64,000 nucleotides of DNA from Xanthomonas boreopolis (GCA_014654535.1 BNBA01000015.1:1-64000); one strand, 5' to 3'; shown: positions 38,461 through 51,269, numbered from the stretch's first letter. Numbers and translations are program-made. The notes: generated from the letters alone by a model not told the origin.

Positions 38461-40350
38461 TCAGACTTCCAGCGAGGCCAGGTCGCCCTTGGTCTCCAGC
38501 CACTGCTTGCGGTCGCTCGCGCGCTTTTTCGCCAGCAGCATGTCCATCAGCGAGCGGGTCTGCTCGCCGTCGTCGACGGTGAGCTGGACCAGCCGGCGGG
38601 TATCCGGGTGGATGGTGGACTCGCGCAGCTGCTGCGGGTTCATCTCGCCCAGGCCCTTGAAGCGGGTCACGCTGACCTGGCCCTTGATCTTCTCGCGCTG
38701 GATCTTCTCCAGCAGCACGCGCTTTTCCTCCTCGTCCAGCGCGTAGAACACCTGCTTGCCCACGTCCACGCGGAACAGCGGCGGCATCGCGACGAACACG
38801 TGGCCGGCCTCGACCAGCGCCGGGAAGTGCTTCAGGAACAGGGCCGAGAGCAGGGTGGCGATGTGCAGGCCGTCCGAGTCGGCGTCGGCGAGGATGACGA
38901 CCTTGCCGTAGCGCAGGCCGGAGATGTCGTCCTTGCCCGGGTCGCAGCCGATCGCGATGGCGAGGTTGTGCACTTCCTCGGAGGCCAGCACGCTGCCGGA
39001 GGCGACTTCCCAGGTGTTCAGGATCTTGCCGCGCAGCGGCATGATCGCCTGGAAGTCCTTGTCGCGGGCCTGCTTGGCGCTGCCGCCGGCCGAGTCGCCT
39101 TCCACCAGGAACAGCTCGGTGCGGGAAAGGTCCTGGCTGATGCAGTCGGCCAGCTTGCCGGGCAGGGCCGGGCCCTGGGTGACCTTCTTGCGGACGATCT
39201 GCTTCTCGGTCTTCAGCCGCGCGCTGGCGCGCTCGATCGCGATCTGGGCGATCTTCTCGCCGATCTCCACGTTCTGGTTGAGGTAGAGGCTGAAGGCGTC
39301 GTGCGCGGCGCCCTCGATGAAGCCGGCGGCCTGGCGCGAGGACAGGCGCTCCTTGGTCTGGCCGCTGAACTGCGGGTCGGTCATCTTCAGCGACAGCACG
39401 AAGGCGACCCGGTCCCACACGTCCTCGGGCGCCAGCTTGACCCCGCGCGGCAGCAGGTTGCGGAAGTCGCAGAACTCGCGCAGCGCGTCGGTCAGGCCCG
39501 AGCGCAGCCCGTTGACGTGGGTGCCGTGCTGGGCGGTGGGGATCAGGTTGACGTAGCTCTCCTGGACCAGTTCGCCTTCCGGCACCCAGGCCACCGCCCA
39601 GTCCACCACCTCGGTGTCCTTCTTGAGCCCGCCGACGAACAGGTCGGCCGGCAGCAGCTCGCGCCCGGCCATCTCGCCCTTGAGGTAGTCGCGCAGGCCG
39701 TCCTCGAAGTACCAGGTGTCGCTCTCGCCGCTGGCCTCGTCGAACAGCTTGACGGTCAGGCCGGGGCACAGCACCGCCTTGGCGCGCAGCAGGTGGCGCA
39801 GCGAGCGCAGGTTGATCTTGGGGCTGTCGAAGTACTTCGGGTCCGGCCAGAACCGCACCCGGGTGCCGGTGTTCTTCTTGCCCACGGTGCCGACCACTTC
39901 CAGCGGCGTGTCGCGATGGCCGTCGCGGAAGGTGATGCGGTGCTCGCTGCCCTCGCGCTTGATGTGGACCTCGACCAGCTTCGACAGCGCGTTGACCACG
40001 CTGACGCCGACGCCGTGCAGGCCGCCGGAGAAGGTGTAGTTGCGGTTGCTGAACTTGCCGCCGGCATGCAGCCGGGTCAGGATCAGCTCCACGCCGGGGA
40101 TCTTCTCCTCCGGATGGATGTCCACCGGCATGCCGCGGCCGTCGTCGGCGACCTCGCAGCTGCCGTCCTTGTAGAGCGTGACCTCGATCTGGCGCGCGTG
40201 CCCGGCCAGCGCCTCGTCCACCGAGTTGTCGATGACTTCCTGCGCCAGGTGGTTCGGGCGCGCGGTGTCGGTGTACATGCCGGGCCGGCGCTTGACCGGG
40301 TCAAGGCCGGAGAGGACTTCGATGTCGGCGGCGTTATAACGGGTATTCAT
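38461..40350 (-). CDS. parE: DNA topoisomerase IV subunit B
   Basis: The protein is 629 residues from ATG 40350. Domains: GHKL ATPase (about 1-220: V-I-D-N-S-V-D-E-A-L-A-G, D-D-G-R-G-M-P, G-G-L-H-G-V-G), transducer (about 225-390), TOPRIM (about 410-520: V-E-G-D-S-A-G-G-S and L-A-D-A-D-S-D-G-L) and a C-terminal gyrB-type zone. The length and the absence of the extra gyrase insert favour ParE over GyrB. With ParC it decatenates daughter chromosomes. Confidence 0.95.
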   Translation of the reverse strand: MNTRYNAADIEVLSGLDPVKRRPGMYTDTARPNHLAQEVIDNSVDEALAGHARQIEVTLYKDGSCEVADDGRGMPVDIHPEEKIPGVELILTRLHAGGKFSNRNYTFSGGLHGVGVSVVNALSKLVEVHIKREGSEHRITFRDGHRDTPLEVVGTVGKKNTGTRVRFWPDPKYFDSPKINLRSLRHLLRAKAVLCPGLTVKLFDEASGESDTWYFEDGLRDYLKGEMAGRELLPADLFVGGLKKDTEVVDWAVAWVPEGELVQESYVNLIPTAQHGTHVNGLRSGLTDALREFCDFRNLLPRGVKLAPEDVWDRVAFVLSLKMTDPQFSGQTKERLSSRQAAGFIEGAAHDAFSLYLNQNVEIGEKIAQIAIERASARLKTEKQIVRKKVTQGPALPGKLADCISQDLSRTELFLVEGDSAGGSAKQARDKDFQAIMPLRGKILNTWEVASGSVLASEEVHNLAIAIGCDPGKDDISGLRYGKVVILADADSDGLHIATLLSALFLKHFPALVEAGHVFVAMPPLFRVDVGKQVFYALDEEEKRVLLEKIQREKIKGQVSVTRFKGLGEMNPQQLRESTIHPDTRRLVQLTVDDGEQTRSLMDMLLAKKRASDRKQWLETKGDLASLEV

Positions 40351-40515
40351 GCATCTCGGACGGCGTGAAACGACGCGCAAGTGTGCGGTCTCGACCGTTT
40401 TTTTGCACGCGGCGGCCCGCGTTCAGTGGCGATGGGGGCGGGGGCGGCTAGGCTGGCGTGGATTTCCTGGGTAGCCGCCCCCATGTACGGGGGCGACCGA
40501 GACGGAGGTGCGACG

Positions 40516-40776
40516 ATGAAACTCAAGAGTGTCCTGATGCTGGCGGCGGGCCTTGCGGCCATCGCCGCCGTGCCGGCCGTGCTGGCGCAGAGCGCGCCGC
40601 AGCCGCAGGCGAACGAGGGCGCGGCCGCGCAGAAGCAGGCCGAGCAGAAGGCCCAGACCGAGGCCGAGCGCAAGGCCCAGCGCCGCGCCGCCGCTGCCGC
40701 GGAGAAGGCCAAGGCCGAGAAGGAAGGCAAGATCGGCAACCGCGTCGAGGAAGAGGAAGAAAAGCCCGCGCGCTGA
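40516..40776 (+). CDS. Small secreted Ala/Lys/Glu-rich protein
   Basis: The protein is 86 residues from ATG 40516, with a strong GGAGGTG upstream. Residues 1-23 form a signal peptide (K-L-K-S-V-L-M-L-A-A-G-L-A-A-I-A-A-V-P-A-V-L-A) with cleavage after A-L-A-Q-like. The mature part is one low-complexity helix of A, K, E, Q and R and ends in E-E-E-E-E-K. No family is recognised. It has its own terminator at 40796, so it is a stand-alone gene between divergent parE and pyrG. Confidence 0.7.
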   Translation: MKLKSVLMLAAGLAAIAAVPAVLAQSAPQPQANEGAAAQKQAEQKAQTEAERKAQRRAAAAAEKAKAEKEGKIGNRVEEEEEKPAR

Positions 40777-40795
40777 TCCCGGCAGGTCGTTTCGT

Positions 40796-40831
40796 GGACG
40801 CCCCGGTCCCGGCCGGGGCGTCCTTGTTTTT
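40796..40831 (+). terminator. Rho-independent terminator after small secreted protein gene
   Basis: GGACGCCCCGG (40796-40806), loop TCCCGG, then CCGGGGCGTCC (40813-40823) form a perfect 11-bp stem followed by TTGTTTTTG. Confidence 0.9.
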
Positions 40832-40925
40832 GTGAGTCCTCCGCGGGAGCGCCGGCGCACCGCGCGGGCTTTTTCGTTCGTCGACACCGGCCGGGGTGCT
40901 TGGGCAACCCGGCTCCAACCGTTAA

Positions 40926-42617
<1,692 letters not shown>

Positions 42618-42624
42618 TGCTTTG

Positions 42625-42755
42625 ACGCCTTCTCCCCTCGGGAGAAGGTGCCCCGAAGGGGCGGATGAGGGTACGGGCGAAGCTTCGCGTATCCGACTCC
42701 GCAGGGGCTTCGCCCCGAACCCTCGTCCCAACCCCTCTCCCGGCGGGAGAGGGGT
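42625..42755 (+). repeat. Dispersed intergenic repeat between pyrG and kdsA
   Basis: CTTCTCCCCTCGGGAGAAGG with CGAAGGGGCGGATGAGGGTACG (42653-42675) opens a 130-base insert of palindromic segments (GGGGCTTCGCCCC near 42707; CTCTCCCGGCGGGAGAG near 42735-42751). Related copies are at 12258, 25180 and 46655. The last palindrome ends 2 bases before ATG 42758. Confidence 0.7.
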
Positions 42756-42775
42756 CCATGAGAACAGGTGACGCA

Positions 42776-43606
42776 ATGAAACTGTGTGGTTTCGAAGTAG
42801 GCCTCGACCAGCCGTTGTTCCTGATCGCCGGTCCCTGCGTGATCGAGTCGATGCAGCTGCAGCTGGATACCGCCGGCAAGCTGAAGGAGATCACCTCCAG
42901 GCTCGGCGTGAACTTCATCTTCAAGTCCAGCTTCGACAAGGCCAACCGTACCTCGGGCAACAGCTTCCGCGGCCCGGGCCTGGAAGAAGGCCTGAAGGTG
43001 CTCGACGCGGTGAAGAAGCAGATCGGCGTGCCGGTGCTGACCGACGTGCACGAGTACACCCCGATGAACGAGGTGGCCGCGGTCGTCGACGTGCTGCAGA
43101 CGCCGGCGTTCCTGGTGCGCCAGACCGATTTCATCCGTAACGTCTGCTCCGCCGGCAAGCCGGTCAACATCAAGAAGGGCCAGTTCCTCTCGCCGTGGGA
43201 CATGAAGCCGGTGGTCGATAAGGCCAAGTCGACCGGCAACGAGCAGATCCTGGTCTGCGAGCGCGGCGCCAGCTTCGGCTACAACAACCTGGTCAGCGAC
43301 ATGCGCTCGCTGGCGGTGATGCGCGATACCGGTTGCCCGGTGGTGTTCGACGCCACCCACTCGGTGCAGTTGCCGGGAGGGCAGGGCACCAGTTCCGGCG
43401 GGCAGCGCGAGTTCGTGCCGGTGCTGGCCAAGGCGGCGGTGGCGGTCGGCATCTCCGGCCTGTTCGCCGAAACGCATCCCGACCCGTCCAAGGCCCTGTC
43501 CGACGGCCCCAACGCGTGGCCGCTGGACAAGATGGAAGCGCTCCTGGAAACCCTGCTGGAACTGGACGCGGTCACCAAGAAGCACGGCTTCGAGCGGTTC
43601 GCCTGA
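42776..43606 (+). CDS. kdsA: KDO-8-phosphate synthase
   Basis: The protein is 276 residues from ATG 42776, giving the standard opening [20 protein letters not shown]. It condenses PEP and arabinose-5-phosphate to KDO-8-phosphate for lipopolysaccharide. The TIM barrel shows [17 protein letters not shown], and the A-E-T-H-P-D-P loop. In-frame ATG 42758 would add six residues and, unlike 42776, has a strong site (GGGAGAGGGG) supplied by the end of the repeat. Either may be used. Confidence 0.95.
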   Translation: MKLCGFEVGLDQPLFLIAGPCVIESMQLQLDTAGKLKEITSRLGVNFIFKSSFDKANRTSGNSFRGPGLEEGLKVLDAVKKQIGVPVLTDVHEYTPMNEVAAVVDVLQTPAFLVRQTDFIRNVCSAGKPVNIKKGQFLSPWDMKPVVDKAKSTGNEQILVCERGASFGYNNLVSDMRSLAVMRDTGCPVVFDATHSVQLPGGQGTSSGGQREFVPVLAKAAVAVGISGLFAETHPDPSKALSDGPNAWPLDKMEALLETLLELDAVTKKHGFERFA

Positions 43607-43632
43607 ACGAGGCGGACCTCGATGCAGGACCG

Positions 43633-43664
43633 AGGCCCGGAACGCCAGTTCCGGGCCTTTTCTT
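43633..43664 (+). terminator. Rho-independent terminator after kdsA
   Basis: AGGCCCGGAAC (43633-43643), loop GCCA, then GTTCCGGGCCT (43648-43658) form a perfect 11-bp stem followed by TTTCTTTG. Eno therefore probably has its own promoter in 43665-43787. Confidence 0.88.
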
Positions 43665-43739
43665 TGTCCATTCCCATGCCCGGCGGGAATGGCCGGCCGG
43701 CGGACGCGCATTTGGCAATGGCGCGCACCGCGGCGATAA

Positions 43740-45080
<1,341 letters not shown>

Positions 45081-45083
45081 GCC

Positions 45084-45434
45084 GTGCGCAACTGGCGCTG
45101 GCTGCTGCTGGTGCTGGCGGTACTGCTGGCCTGGCTGCAGTACCGCTTCTGGTTCGGCACGGGCAACTCCGGCGAAGTGATGATGCTGGAGGCTCAGGTC
45201 GCCCACCAGAAGCGCGACAACGAGGGCCTGCGCCAGCGCAATGCGGCGCTGGCCGCCGAGGTGAAGGACCTCAAGGAAGGCGAGGCCGCGATCGAGGAGC
45301 GCGCGCGCAGCGAGCTGGGCATGATCAAGCCGGGCGAGAAGTTCTATCGCGTGGTCGAGAACGCGCCGGTCGCCGCGCCGGTCCAGCCCCATCCGGCAAA
45401 CGACGCCGACCACGCGCAGGGCGAACAGCCATGA
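45084..45434 (+). CDS. ftsB: Cell division protein FtsB
   Basis: The protein is 116 residues from GTG 45084. A cytoplasmic stub, one membrane helix (about 4-22), and a periplasmic coiled coil (about 30-75, [14 protein letters not shown]) make up the protein, followed by the conserved [15 protein letters not shown]. FtsB bridges FtsQ and FtsL at the septum. The C-terminal tail of about 20 residues is Pro/His/Asp-rich. The stop overlaps the ispD start (ATGA 45431-45434). Confidence 0.93.
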   Translation: MRNWRWLLLVLAVLLAWLQYRFWFGTGNSGEVMMLEAQVAHQKRDNEGLRQRNAALAAEVKDLKEGEAAIEERARSELGMIKPGEKFYRVVENAPVAAPVQPHPANDADHAQGEQP

Positions 45435-46129
45435 GGACGTCGGTGTGGGCCGTGGTCCCCGCCGCCGGTCGCGGCACGCGCTTCGGCGGCCCGGTGCCCA
45501 AGCAATACCTGATGGCGGCCGGCAAGCCACTGATCGCGCATGCGCTCGAGGCACTGGCAGCGCACCCGGCGGTGGCCGGGCTGATGGTGGCAATTTCCGA
45601 CGGCGACGCCGACTGGCCGGGCTGGACCGAGGTCGCCGGCAAGCCGGTGCTGACCTGCCTCGGCGGCGCCAACCGCGCCGATTCGGTGCTGGCGGGATTG
45701 CTGGCGTTGCCGGACAGCGTGCGCGCCGACGATTTCGTGCTCGTGCACGATGCCGCGCGGCCCAATCTCGCGATCGAGGACCTGGACCGGCTGCTCGAAA
45801 CCGGTCGTGGCGATCCGGTCGGGGCGATCCTGGCGGCGCCGGTGCGCGATACCCTCAAGCGTTCCGGCGACGACGGCGGCATCGATGCCACCGAACCGCG
45901 CGAGCGCCTGTGGCGGGCGTTCACGCCGCAGCTGTTCCGCCGCCACCAGTTGGTGCGGGCCTTGCAGGACGCCGCCGCGTCGGGCATCCAGGTCACCGAC
46001 GAGGCGATGGCCATGGAGCGGCTTGGATTGCGCCCGCTGCTGGTCGAGGGCGCCGAAGGCAACTTCAAGGTGACCACGCCGGCCGACCTGGCCCGTTTCG
46101 AATTCGAACTTTCCCGGCGCGGCGGCTGA
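45431..46129 (+). CDS. ispD: 2-C-methyl-D-erythritol 4-phosphate cytidylyltransferase
   Basis: The protein is 232 residues from ATG 45431. It makes CDP-methylerythritol from CTP and MEP in the non-mevalonate pathway. The nucleotide loop is [11 protein letters not shown], followed by P-K-Q-Y-L, the acidic V-H-D-A-A-R-P, and the C-terminal [11 protein letters not shown]. It is translationally coupled to ftsB by a 4-base overlap and precedes ispF. Confidence 0.95.
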   Translation: MRTSVWAVVPAAGRGTRFGGPVPKQYLMAAGKPLIAHALEALAAHPAVAGLMVAISDGDADWPGWTEVAGKPVLTCLGGANRADSVLAGLLALPDSVRADDFVLVHDAARPNLAIEDLDRLLETGRGDPVGAILAAPVRDTLKRSGDDGGIDATEPRERLWRAFTPQLFRRHQLVRALQDAAASGIQVTDEAMAMERLGLRPLLVEGAEGNFKVTTPADLARFEFELSRRGG

Positions 46130-46160
46130 TCTAGTCGCCGCTTTTCCGACAGGGAGCATC

Positions 46161-46649
46161 ATGAGCGCGTTGAATTTCCGCATCGGCCAGGGCTACGACG
46201 TGCACGCCTTCGGCGAGGGCGACCACGTCATGCTCGGCGGCGTGCGCGTTCCGCACGGCCAGGGCGTGCTCGCCCACAGCGACGGCGACGTCGTGCTGCA
46301 TGCGCTGTGCGATGCGATGCTGGGCGCGCTGGCGCTGGGCGACATCGGGCAGCACTTCCCGCCTTCCGACGATCGCTGGAAGGGGGCGGACAGCATCGCG
46401 TTCGTCCACCACTGCGAACGGTTGGCGCGGGAGCGCGGCTGGAAGGTCGGCAACGCGGACGTGACGGTGGTCTGCGAACGGCCGAAGGTCGGGCCGCATG
46501 CCGCGGCCATGCGCGAGCGGATCGCCGGGGCGCTCGGCATCGACCTCGACTGTGTCAGCGTCAAGGCCACCACCAGCGAGAAGCTGGGGTTCACCGGGCG
46601 CGGCGAGGGCATCGCCGCGCAGGCGGTGGTGCTGCTGATGCGCGCGTGA
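46161..46649 (+). CDS. ispF: 2-C-methyl-D-erythritol 2,4-cyclodiphosphate synthase
   Basis: The protein is 162 residues. AGGGAG lies upstream of ATG 46161. It cyclises CDP-ME-2-phosphate to MEcPP. The Zn/Mg motif [19 protein letters not shown] and the C-terminal [14 protein letters not shown] are all present. It forms the ispDF pair with the gene 31 bases upstream. Confidence 0.97.
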   Translation: MSALNFRIGQGYDVHAFGEGDHVMLGGVRVPHGQGVLAHSDGDVVLHALCDAMLGALALGDIGQHFPPSDDRWKGADSIAFVHHCERLARERGWKVGNADVTVVCERPKVGPHAAAMRERIAGALGIDLDCVSVKATTSEKLGFTGRGEGIAAQAVVLLMRA

Positions 46650-46654
46650 ATTTT

Positions 46655-46705
46655 CCCTTCTCCCGCAAGGAGAAGGCGGCGCGAAGCGCCGGATGAGGGT
46701 ACGAC
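46655..46705 (+). repeat. Dispersed intergenic repeat between ispF and truD
   Basis: CTTCTCCCGCAAGGAGAAGG, then CGGCGCGAAGCGCCGGATGAGGGTACG, belongs to the same family as the elements at 12258, 25180 and 42625, in the same orientation. Confidence 0.65.
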
Positions 46706-46745
46706 CGAAACCGGGTACCCGAGCACCGACCGGAAACCAAGGGCC

Positions 46746-47780
46746 ATGACCGACACTTCCATTCTTCCGCGCGCCCACGGCCCGGCCGTGCTGAGCGCCG
46801 CGATGCGCAGCCGACCCGAGGATTTCAGGGTCGACGAGATCGATGCGTTCGAGCCGCACGGCGAGGGCGAGCACCTGCTGCTGACCTTGGAGAAGCGCGG
46901 GCTCAACACCGCCGAGGTCGCGCGCCGCCTGGCCAAGTGGGCGGGGATCGGCGAGGTCGGGATCGGCTATGCCGGCCTGAAGGATCGCCATGCGGTCACC
47001 ACCCAGCGCTTCAGCGTGCACCTGCCGAAGCGGGTCGCGCCCGATCTCGACGCGCTGCAGGACGAAGACCTGAAGGTCCGCCACCATGCCTGGCACAACC
47101 GCAAGCTCCCGCGCGGCGCGCTTGCCGGCAATCGCTTCACGCTGGTCCTGCGGCAGGTGCAGGGCGAGCCCGCGCCGATCGATGCCAGGCTCGCGCGGAT
47201 CGCCTCGCGGGGCATTCCCAACTGGTTCGGCGAGCAGCGGTTCGGGCGCGGCGGCGGCAACGTGGCGCAGGCGCTGGCGATGTTCCAGGGGCGCAAGGTC
47301 AAGCGCGAGCAGCGTTCCATCCTGCTGTCGGCCGCGCGCTCGGAGCTGTTCAACCGGGTACTGGCGCGGCGGGTCGAGCGGGCCGATTGGGACACCGGCC
47401 TGGAGGGCGAGGTGTGGATGCTGGCCGGCAGCCGCAGCGTGTTCGGCCCCGAGCCGTGGAGCGAGGCGCTGGCGCAGCGCCTGGCCGCGTTCGACATCCA
47501 CCCGACCGGCCCGCTGTGGGGCGAGGGGCCGTTGCGCACGGCGTCGGCCTGCGCCGAGGCCGAACTGGCGGCGCTCGGCGACGAGGTCGCGCTGCGGCTG
47601 CGACAAGGCCTCGAACAGGCCGGCCTGAAGCAGGAGCGGCGCTCCCTGCGCCTGCCGGTATCCGACCTGGCATGGACCTGGCAGGATGCCGGGACGCTGG
47701 AACTGGCGTTCTCGCTGCCGCCCGGCAGCTACGCCACCGCGCTGCTGCACGAACTGGGCGACGTAGCCGACCGGCCGTGA
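46746..47780 (+). CDS. truD: tRNA pseudouridine synthase D
   Basis: The protein is 344 residues. It makes pseudouridine-13 in tRNA-Glu. The catalytic Asp lies in [10 protein letters not shown] near residues 75-85. Other conserved blocks are F-R-V-D-E-I, T-G-x-G-E-H-like [10 protein letters not shown], and the N-R-F-T-L-V-L-R loop. The stop lies 5 bases before the convergent Smr gene. Confidence 0.96.
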   Translation: MTDTSILPRAHGPAVLSAAMRSRPEDFRVDEIDAFEPHGEGEHLLLTLEKRGLNTAEVARRLAKWAGIGEVGIGYAGLKDRHAVTTQRFSVHLPKRVAPDLDALQDEDLKVRHHAWHNRKLPRGALAGNRFTLVLRQVQGEPAPIDARLARIASRGIPNWFGEQRFGRGGGNVAQALAMFQGRKVKREQRSILLSAARSELFNRVLARRVERADWDTGLEGEVWMLAGSRSVFGPEPWSEALAQRLAAFDIHPTGPLWGEGPLRTASACAEAELAALGDEVALRLRQGLEQAGLKQERRSLRLPVSDLAWTWQDAGTLELAFSLPPGSYATALLHELGDVADRP

Positions 47781-47784
47781 CGCC

Positions 47785-48321
47785 CTAGGGCGCCAGCAGC
47801 ACCAGTACCGCACCGGTGCCGCCCTGGGCGGGCGGCGCGGAGTGGAAGGCGAGCACGTCGTTGCGCTGGCGCAGCATCCGGTCGACCAGGTTCTTGAGCA
47901 CCGGTGCGCCGCCGTCGGACTGCAGGCCCTTGCCATGGATGATCCGCACGCAGCCGTACTCGTGCGCATGCGCCTCGGCCAGGAACTGCCGCAGCATCGA
48001 TTCCGCCTGCGCGGCGGTGGCGCCGTGCAGGTCCAGCTCGTCCTGCACCGAGAACTGGCCGCGCTTGAGCCGCTGGAACACGCGCGGCGGCACGTGGTCG
48101 CGTCGATAGCTGGCGGTGTCGCCGGCTTCCAGGGGCGTGGCGTCGCGCAGCATCCTGGCGAACTCGCCGAGCGCCTCGGCTTCGTCGCGTTCGGCCGTGC
48201 GCGCGCGCGGGCGGGGCTTGGGCCTGTCGCCGGCGGCCGCGGCCGGGGCGCGGATCGGCTTCACTTTGCCGACGGCGGCGCGGAACAGCGCGGCGTCGTC
48301 TTCGTCTTCGGGATGCGACAT
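47785..48321 (-). CDS. Smr-domain nuclease-like protein
   Basis: The protein is 178 residues from ATG 48321. A low-complexity Ala/Pro/Arg N-terminal half (about 1-85) leads to the Smr domain (about 95-178): [11 protein letters not shown] near 100-110 and [18 protein letters not shown]. Such small SmrA/SmrB-type proteins cleave nucleic acid; SmrB cuts mRNA at collided ribosomes. Which role applies here is not clear. It diverges from surE. Confidence 0.85.
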   Translation of the reverse strand: MSHPEDEDDAALFRAAVGKVKPIRAPAAAAGDRPKPRPRARTAERDEAEALGEFARMLRDATPLEAGDTASYRRDHVPPRVFQRLKRGQFSVQDELDLHGATAAQAESMLRQFLAEAHAHEYGCVRIIHGKGLQSDGGAPVLKNLVDRMLRQRNDVLAFHSAPPAQGGTGAVLVLLAP

Positions 48322-48413
48322 GCGCACAGGGTAGCGCTGCCCATGCGGCGTGCAACCGTACCGGTTCGCGCGGACCGCATCCGGTATCATGGGGCGGTTT
48401 TCCGAGGAGTCCC

Positions 48414-49193
48414 ATGCGAGTACTCGTAAGCAACGACGACGGCGTCGACGCCCCCGGCATCAACATCCTCGCCGAGGAGCTGCGCGGTGCCGGCCATGAG
48501 GTGACCGTGGTCGCTCCCGATCGCGACCGTTCCGGTGCCAGCAATTCGCTCACCCTGGACCTGCCGATCCGTACCAAGCGGATCGACCGCTACACCTGCA
48601 GCGTCGCCGGCACCCCGACCGACTGCGTGCACCTGGCGCTGACCGGCATGCTGGAGTACGAGCCGGACATCGTGGTGTCGGGCATCAACAATTCCGCCAA
48701 CCTCGGCGACGACGTGATCTATTCCGGCACCGTGTCGGCCGCGATGGAAGGGCGCTTCCTCGGGCTGCCCGCCGTCGCCGTGTCGCTGGTCACCCGCAAC
48801 CACGAGGCGCACCACTACCGCACCGCGGCGCGCGCCGCGGTGGAGATCGTCAAGCGGCTCAAGGCCGACCCGCTTCCGGCCGACACCATCCTCAACGTCA
48901 ACGTGCCGGACCTGCCGTGGCACGAGGTGCGCGGCTTCGAGGTGACCCGGCTCGGCAACCGGCACCGCTCCGAGCCGTGCATCCCGCAGAGCGATCCGCG
49001 CGGGCGCACCGTCTACTGGATCGGCCCGGCCGGACCCGAGCAGGACGCTGGGCCGGGCACCGACTTCCATGCGGTGCGCACGGGCCACATCTCGATCACT
49101 CCGATCCAGGTCGACCTCACCCGCTACCAGGCGCTGGAGAAGGTGGCGAGCTGGGTCGGCGGCCTGACGGCCGCCCTGGACGAGCCGGCATGA
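48414..49193 (+). CDS. surE: 5'/3'-nucleotidase SurE
   Basis: The protein is 259 residues, with GAGGAG upstream of ATG 48414. The metal site uses [11 protein letters not shown] at the N-terminus and [11 protein letters not shown]. It dephosphorylates nucleoside monophosphates and is linked to stationary-phase survival. It overlaps pcm by 4 bases (ATGA 49190-49193). Confidence 0.96.
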   Translation: MRVLVSNDDGVDAPGINILAEELRGAGHEVTVVAPDRDRSGASNSLTLDLPIRTKRIDRYTCSVAGTPTDCVHLALTGMLEYEPDIVVSGINNSANLGDDVIYSGTVSAAMEGRFLGLPAVAVSLVTRNHEAHHYRTAARAAVEIVKRLKADPLPADTILNVNVPDLPWHEVRGFEVTRLGNRHRSEPCIPQSDPRGRTVYWIGPAGPEQDAGPGTDFHAVRTGHISITPIQVDLTRYQALEKVASWVGGLTAALDEPA

Positions 49194-49867
49194 CCCCGCG
49201 GTTGCGCCTGCAGCCGGCCGCGGTCGGCATCGGCATGACCTCGCAGCGCGTGCGCGACCGCCTGGTCGAGCGCCTGCGCGAGGCCGGCATCCGCGACGAG
49301 AGCGTGCTCAACGCCGTGCGGATCGTGCCGCGCCACCTGTTCATCGACGAGGCGCTGGCCTCGCGCGCGTACGAGGACACCGCGCTGCCGATCGGCCATG
49401 GCCAGACCATCTCGCAGCCCTGGGTGGTGGCCCGCATGACCGAGGCGGTGCTGGAGGTGGCGCCCAAGAAGGTGCTGGAAGTCGGCACGGGTTCGGGCTA
49501 CCAGGGCGCGATCCTGGCGGCGCTGGGCCTGGAGGTCTATACGGTCGAGCGGATCGGCGACCTGTTGCGCCAGGCGCGCAAGCGGTTCCGGCACCTCGGC
49601 ATGAACGTGCGCAGCAAGCATGACGACGGCCGCATCGGCTGGCCGGAGCACGGTCCCTACGATGCGATCGTGGTCACCGCGGCGGCGCCCGCGCTGGTGG
49701 ACGCGCTGGTCGAGCAGCTCGCCCCGGGAGGGCGCCTGGTGGCGCCGGTCGGCGGTGCCGGCACCCAGTCGCTGGTCCAGCTCAGTCGCGGCCAGGACGG
49801 TAGTATCGAGCAGCAGGTTCTGGCGCCGGTCACGTTCGTGCCGTTGCTGTCGGGCATGCTGGACTGA
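49190..49867 (+). CDS. pcm: [20 protein letters not shown] O-methyltransferase
   Basis: The protein is 225 residues from ATG 49190. It repairs damaged proteins by methylating isoaspartyl residues with S-adenosylmethionine. The SAM motif is [12 protein letters not shown], preceded by the substrate loop [10 protein letters not shown]. The N-terminus carries about 15 residues more than the shortest members. It lies within the surE-pcm-yqaA-nlpD stress-survival block. Confidence 0.95.
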   Translation: MTPRLRLQPAAVGIGMTSQRVRDRLVERLREAGIRDESVLNAVRIVPRHLFIDEALASRAYEDTALPIGHGQTISQPWVVARMTEAVLEVAPKKVLEVGTGSGYQGAILAALGLEVYTVERIGDLLRQARKRFRHLGMNVRSKHDDGRIGWPEHGPYDAIVVTAAAPALVDALVEQLAPGGRLVAPVGGAGTQSLVQLSRGQDGSIEQQVLAPVTFVPLLSGMLD

Positions 49868-49884
49868 ATCCACGAGAATCCTTG

Positions 49885-50499
49885 ATGAAGATATTCGGGC
49901 CGCTGTACGACCTGGCCATACGCTGGTCTCGCCATCGCCGTGCGCCGACCCTGCTGGGCGGGCTGAGCTTTCTGGAAGGCTTCATTTTCCCGGTTCCCCC
50001 CGAGGTGATGCTGGCGCCGATGTCGCTGGCGCAGCCGCGGCGCGCGCTCTGGTTCGCCACGGTGAGCCTGGCCGGTTCCCTGGGGGGAGCCGTGGTCGGC
50101 TACCTGCTCGGGCATTTCGCCTTTGCCGCGCTGCAGCCGCTGATCGAATGGCTGGGATGGAGCGCCAAGATCGACGAGCAGGTGGCGCACCTGCGCGCAG
50201 TGGTCGCCGAATCGCCCTGGCGGGCGTTCTGGCTGCTGGTGCTGGTGGGCTTCACCCCGATCCCGCTGAAGATCTTCACCTGGGCCTCCGGCGTGGTCGG
50301 CGTGCCGATGCTGCCGTTCCTGGCGAGCATGTTCGTCGGGCGCGGCAAGCGGGTATATCTGGTGGCCGGCGCGATCCGGCTGGGCGGCGCGCGCGCGGAG
50401 GCGGCGCTGCATCGTTGGATCGAGCCGCTGGGATGGATCGCAAGCGTGGTCCTGCTGGGCCTGGCGGGCTGGTTGGTATGGAGGGCTAAGTTCGGATGA
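49885..50499 (+). CDS. YqaA-like DedA-family membrane protein
   Basis: The protein is 204 residues from ATG 49885 (TTG 49882 is directly before it). It has four or five membrane segments and the VTT/DedA motif F-x-E-x-F-I-F-P-V-P-P-E and G-x-F-T-P-I-P-L-K, as in YqaA, often found between pcm and nlpD. DedA proteins handle lipids in the inner membrane; the YqaA substrate is unknown. The stop overlaps nlpD by 4 bases. Confidence 0.85.
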   Translation: MKIFGPLYDLAIRWSRHRRAPTLLGGLSFLEGFIFPVPPEVMLAPMSLAQPRRALWFATVSLAGSLGGAVVGYLLGHFAFAALQPLIEWLGWSAKIDEQVAHLRAVVAESPWRAFWLLVLVGFTPIPLKIFTWASGVVGVPMLPFLASMFVGRGKRVYLVAGAIRLGGARAEAALHRWIEPLGWIASVVLLGLAGWLVWRAKFG

Positions 50500-51269
50500 A
50501 ACAGAAGCTGGGCATGGATATCGGTCGGCACGGGGCATCGCTCCTGCTGGTGGGCGCGCTGGCGGCCTGCAGCAGCGCCACGGTGGTGCGTTCGCCTTCG
50601 GCGGGGAGCGCGGCCGCGTCGAGCGCGCCGAGGACCTCCGTCGCCAAGCCGGGGGCCGTCGTGACGGTGCAGCGCGGCGACACGCTGTACGCGATCTCGC
50701 GCCGCACTGGCATCACGCCACAGGACCTCAGCGCCTGGAACAACCTGTCCTCGCCTGACACGATCTATCCTGGGCAGACGCTGCGGCTGTATCCGCCGGG
50801 CGCCGGCACCGCCGCGCCCAAGCCTTCGACGGCATCGTCCTCCACGGGCGCGGCCACGCAACGCCCGGCGGCGCCGGTGGCCGCTCCGCCCAGCAGCGGT
50901 TTCAGCTGGCGCTGGCCGGCCGACGGCGTCGTGGTGGGCAGTTTCGTCCAGGGCGAAACCACCAAGCAGGGCGTGGACATCGCCGGCGCGAGCGGGCAGG
51001 CGGTGCGGGCGGCCGCCGATGGCGTGGTGGTCTATTCCGGCAACGGCCTGGTCGGCTATGGCGAGCTGATCATCATCAAGCACAACGAGCAGTGGCTGTC
51101 GGCCTATGGCCACAACCGCAAGCGCCTGGTCAACGAGGGCCAGAGCGTCAAGGCCGGGCAACAGATCGCCGAAATGGGCCGCAGCGGCGCCTCGCGCGAC
51201 ATGCTGCACTTCGAGATCCGCTACAACGGCAAGCCGGTCGATCCTTTGCTGTATCTGCCGAAGAAGTAG
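50496..51269 (+). CDS. nlpD: NlpD-like lipoprotein with LysM and degenerate M23 domain
   Basis: The protein is 257 residues. A lipoprotein signal ends in G-A-L-A-A-C, and a LysM domain is at about residues 54-98 (V-Q-R-G-D-T-L-Y-A-I-S-R-R). A Pro/Ser/Ala linker is followed by a LytM/M23 domain (about 140-257). The zinc-binding histidine of active M23 enzymes is absent (Q-G-V-D-I-A-G replaces HxGxD), though Y-G-H-N and L-H-F-E-I-R remain. This fits NlpD, which activates amidases during cell separation. Its last seven codons and following bases have been tandemly copied downstream. Confidence 0.92.
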   Translation: MKQKLGMDIGRHGASLLLVGALAACSSATVVRSPSAGSAAASSAPRTSVAKPGAVVTVQRGDTLYAISRRTGITPQDLSAWNNLSSPDTIYPGQTLRLYPPGAGTAAPKPSTASSSTGAATQRPAAPVAAPPSSGFSWRWPADGVVVGSFVQGETTKQGVDIAGASGQAVRAAADGVVVYSGNGLVGYGELIIIKHNEQWLSAYGHNRKRLVNEGQSVKAGQQIAEMGRSGASRDMLHFEIRYNGKPVDPLLYLPKK

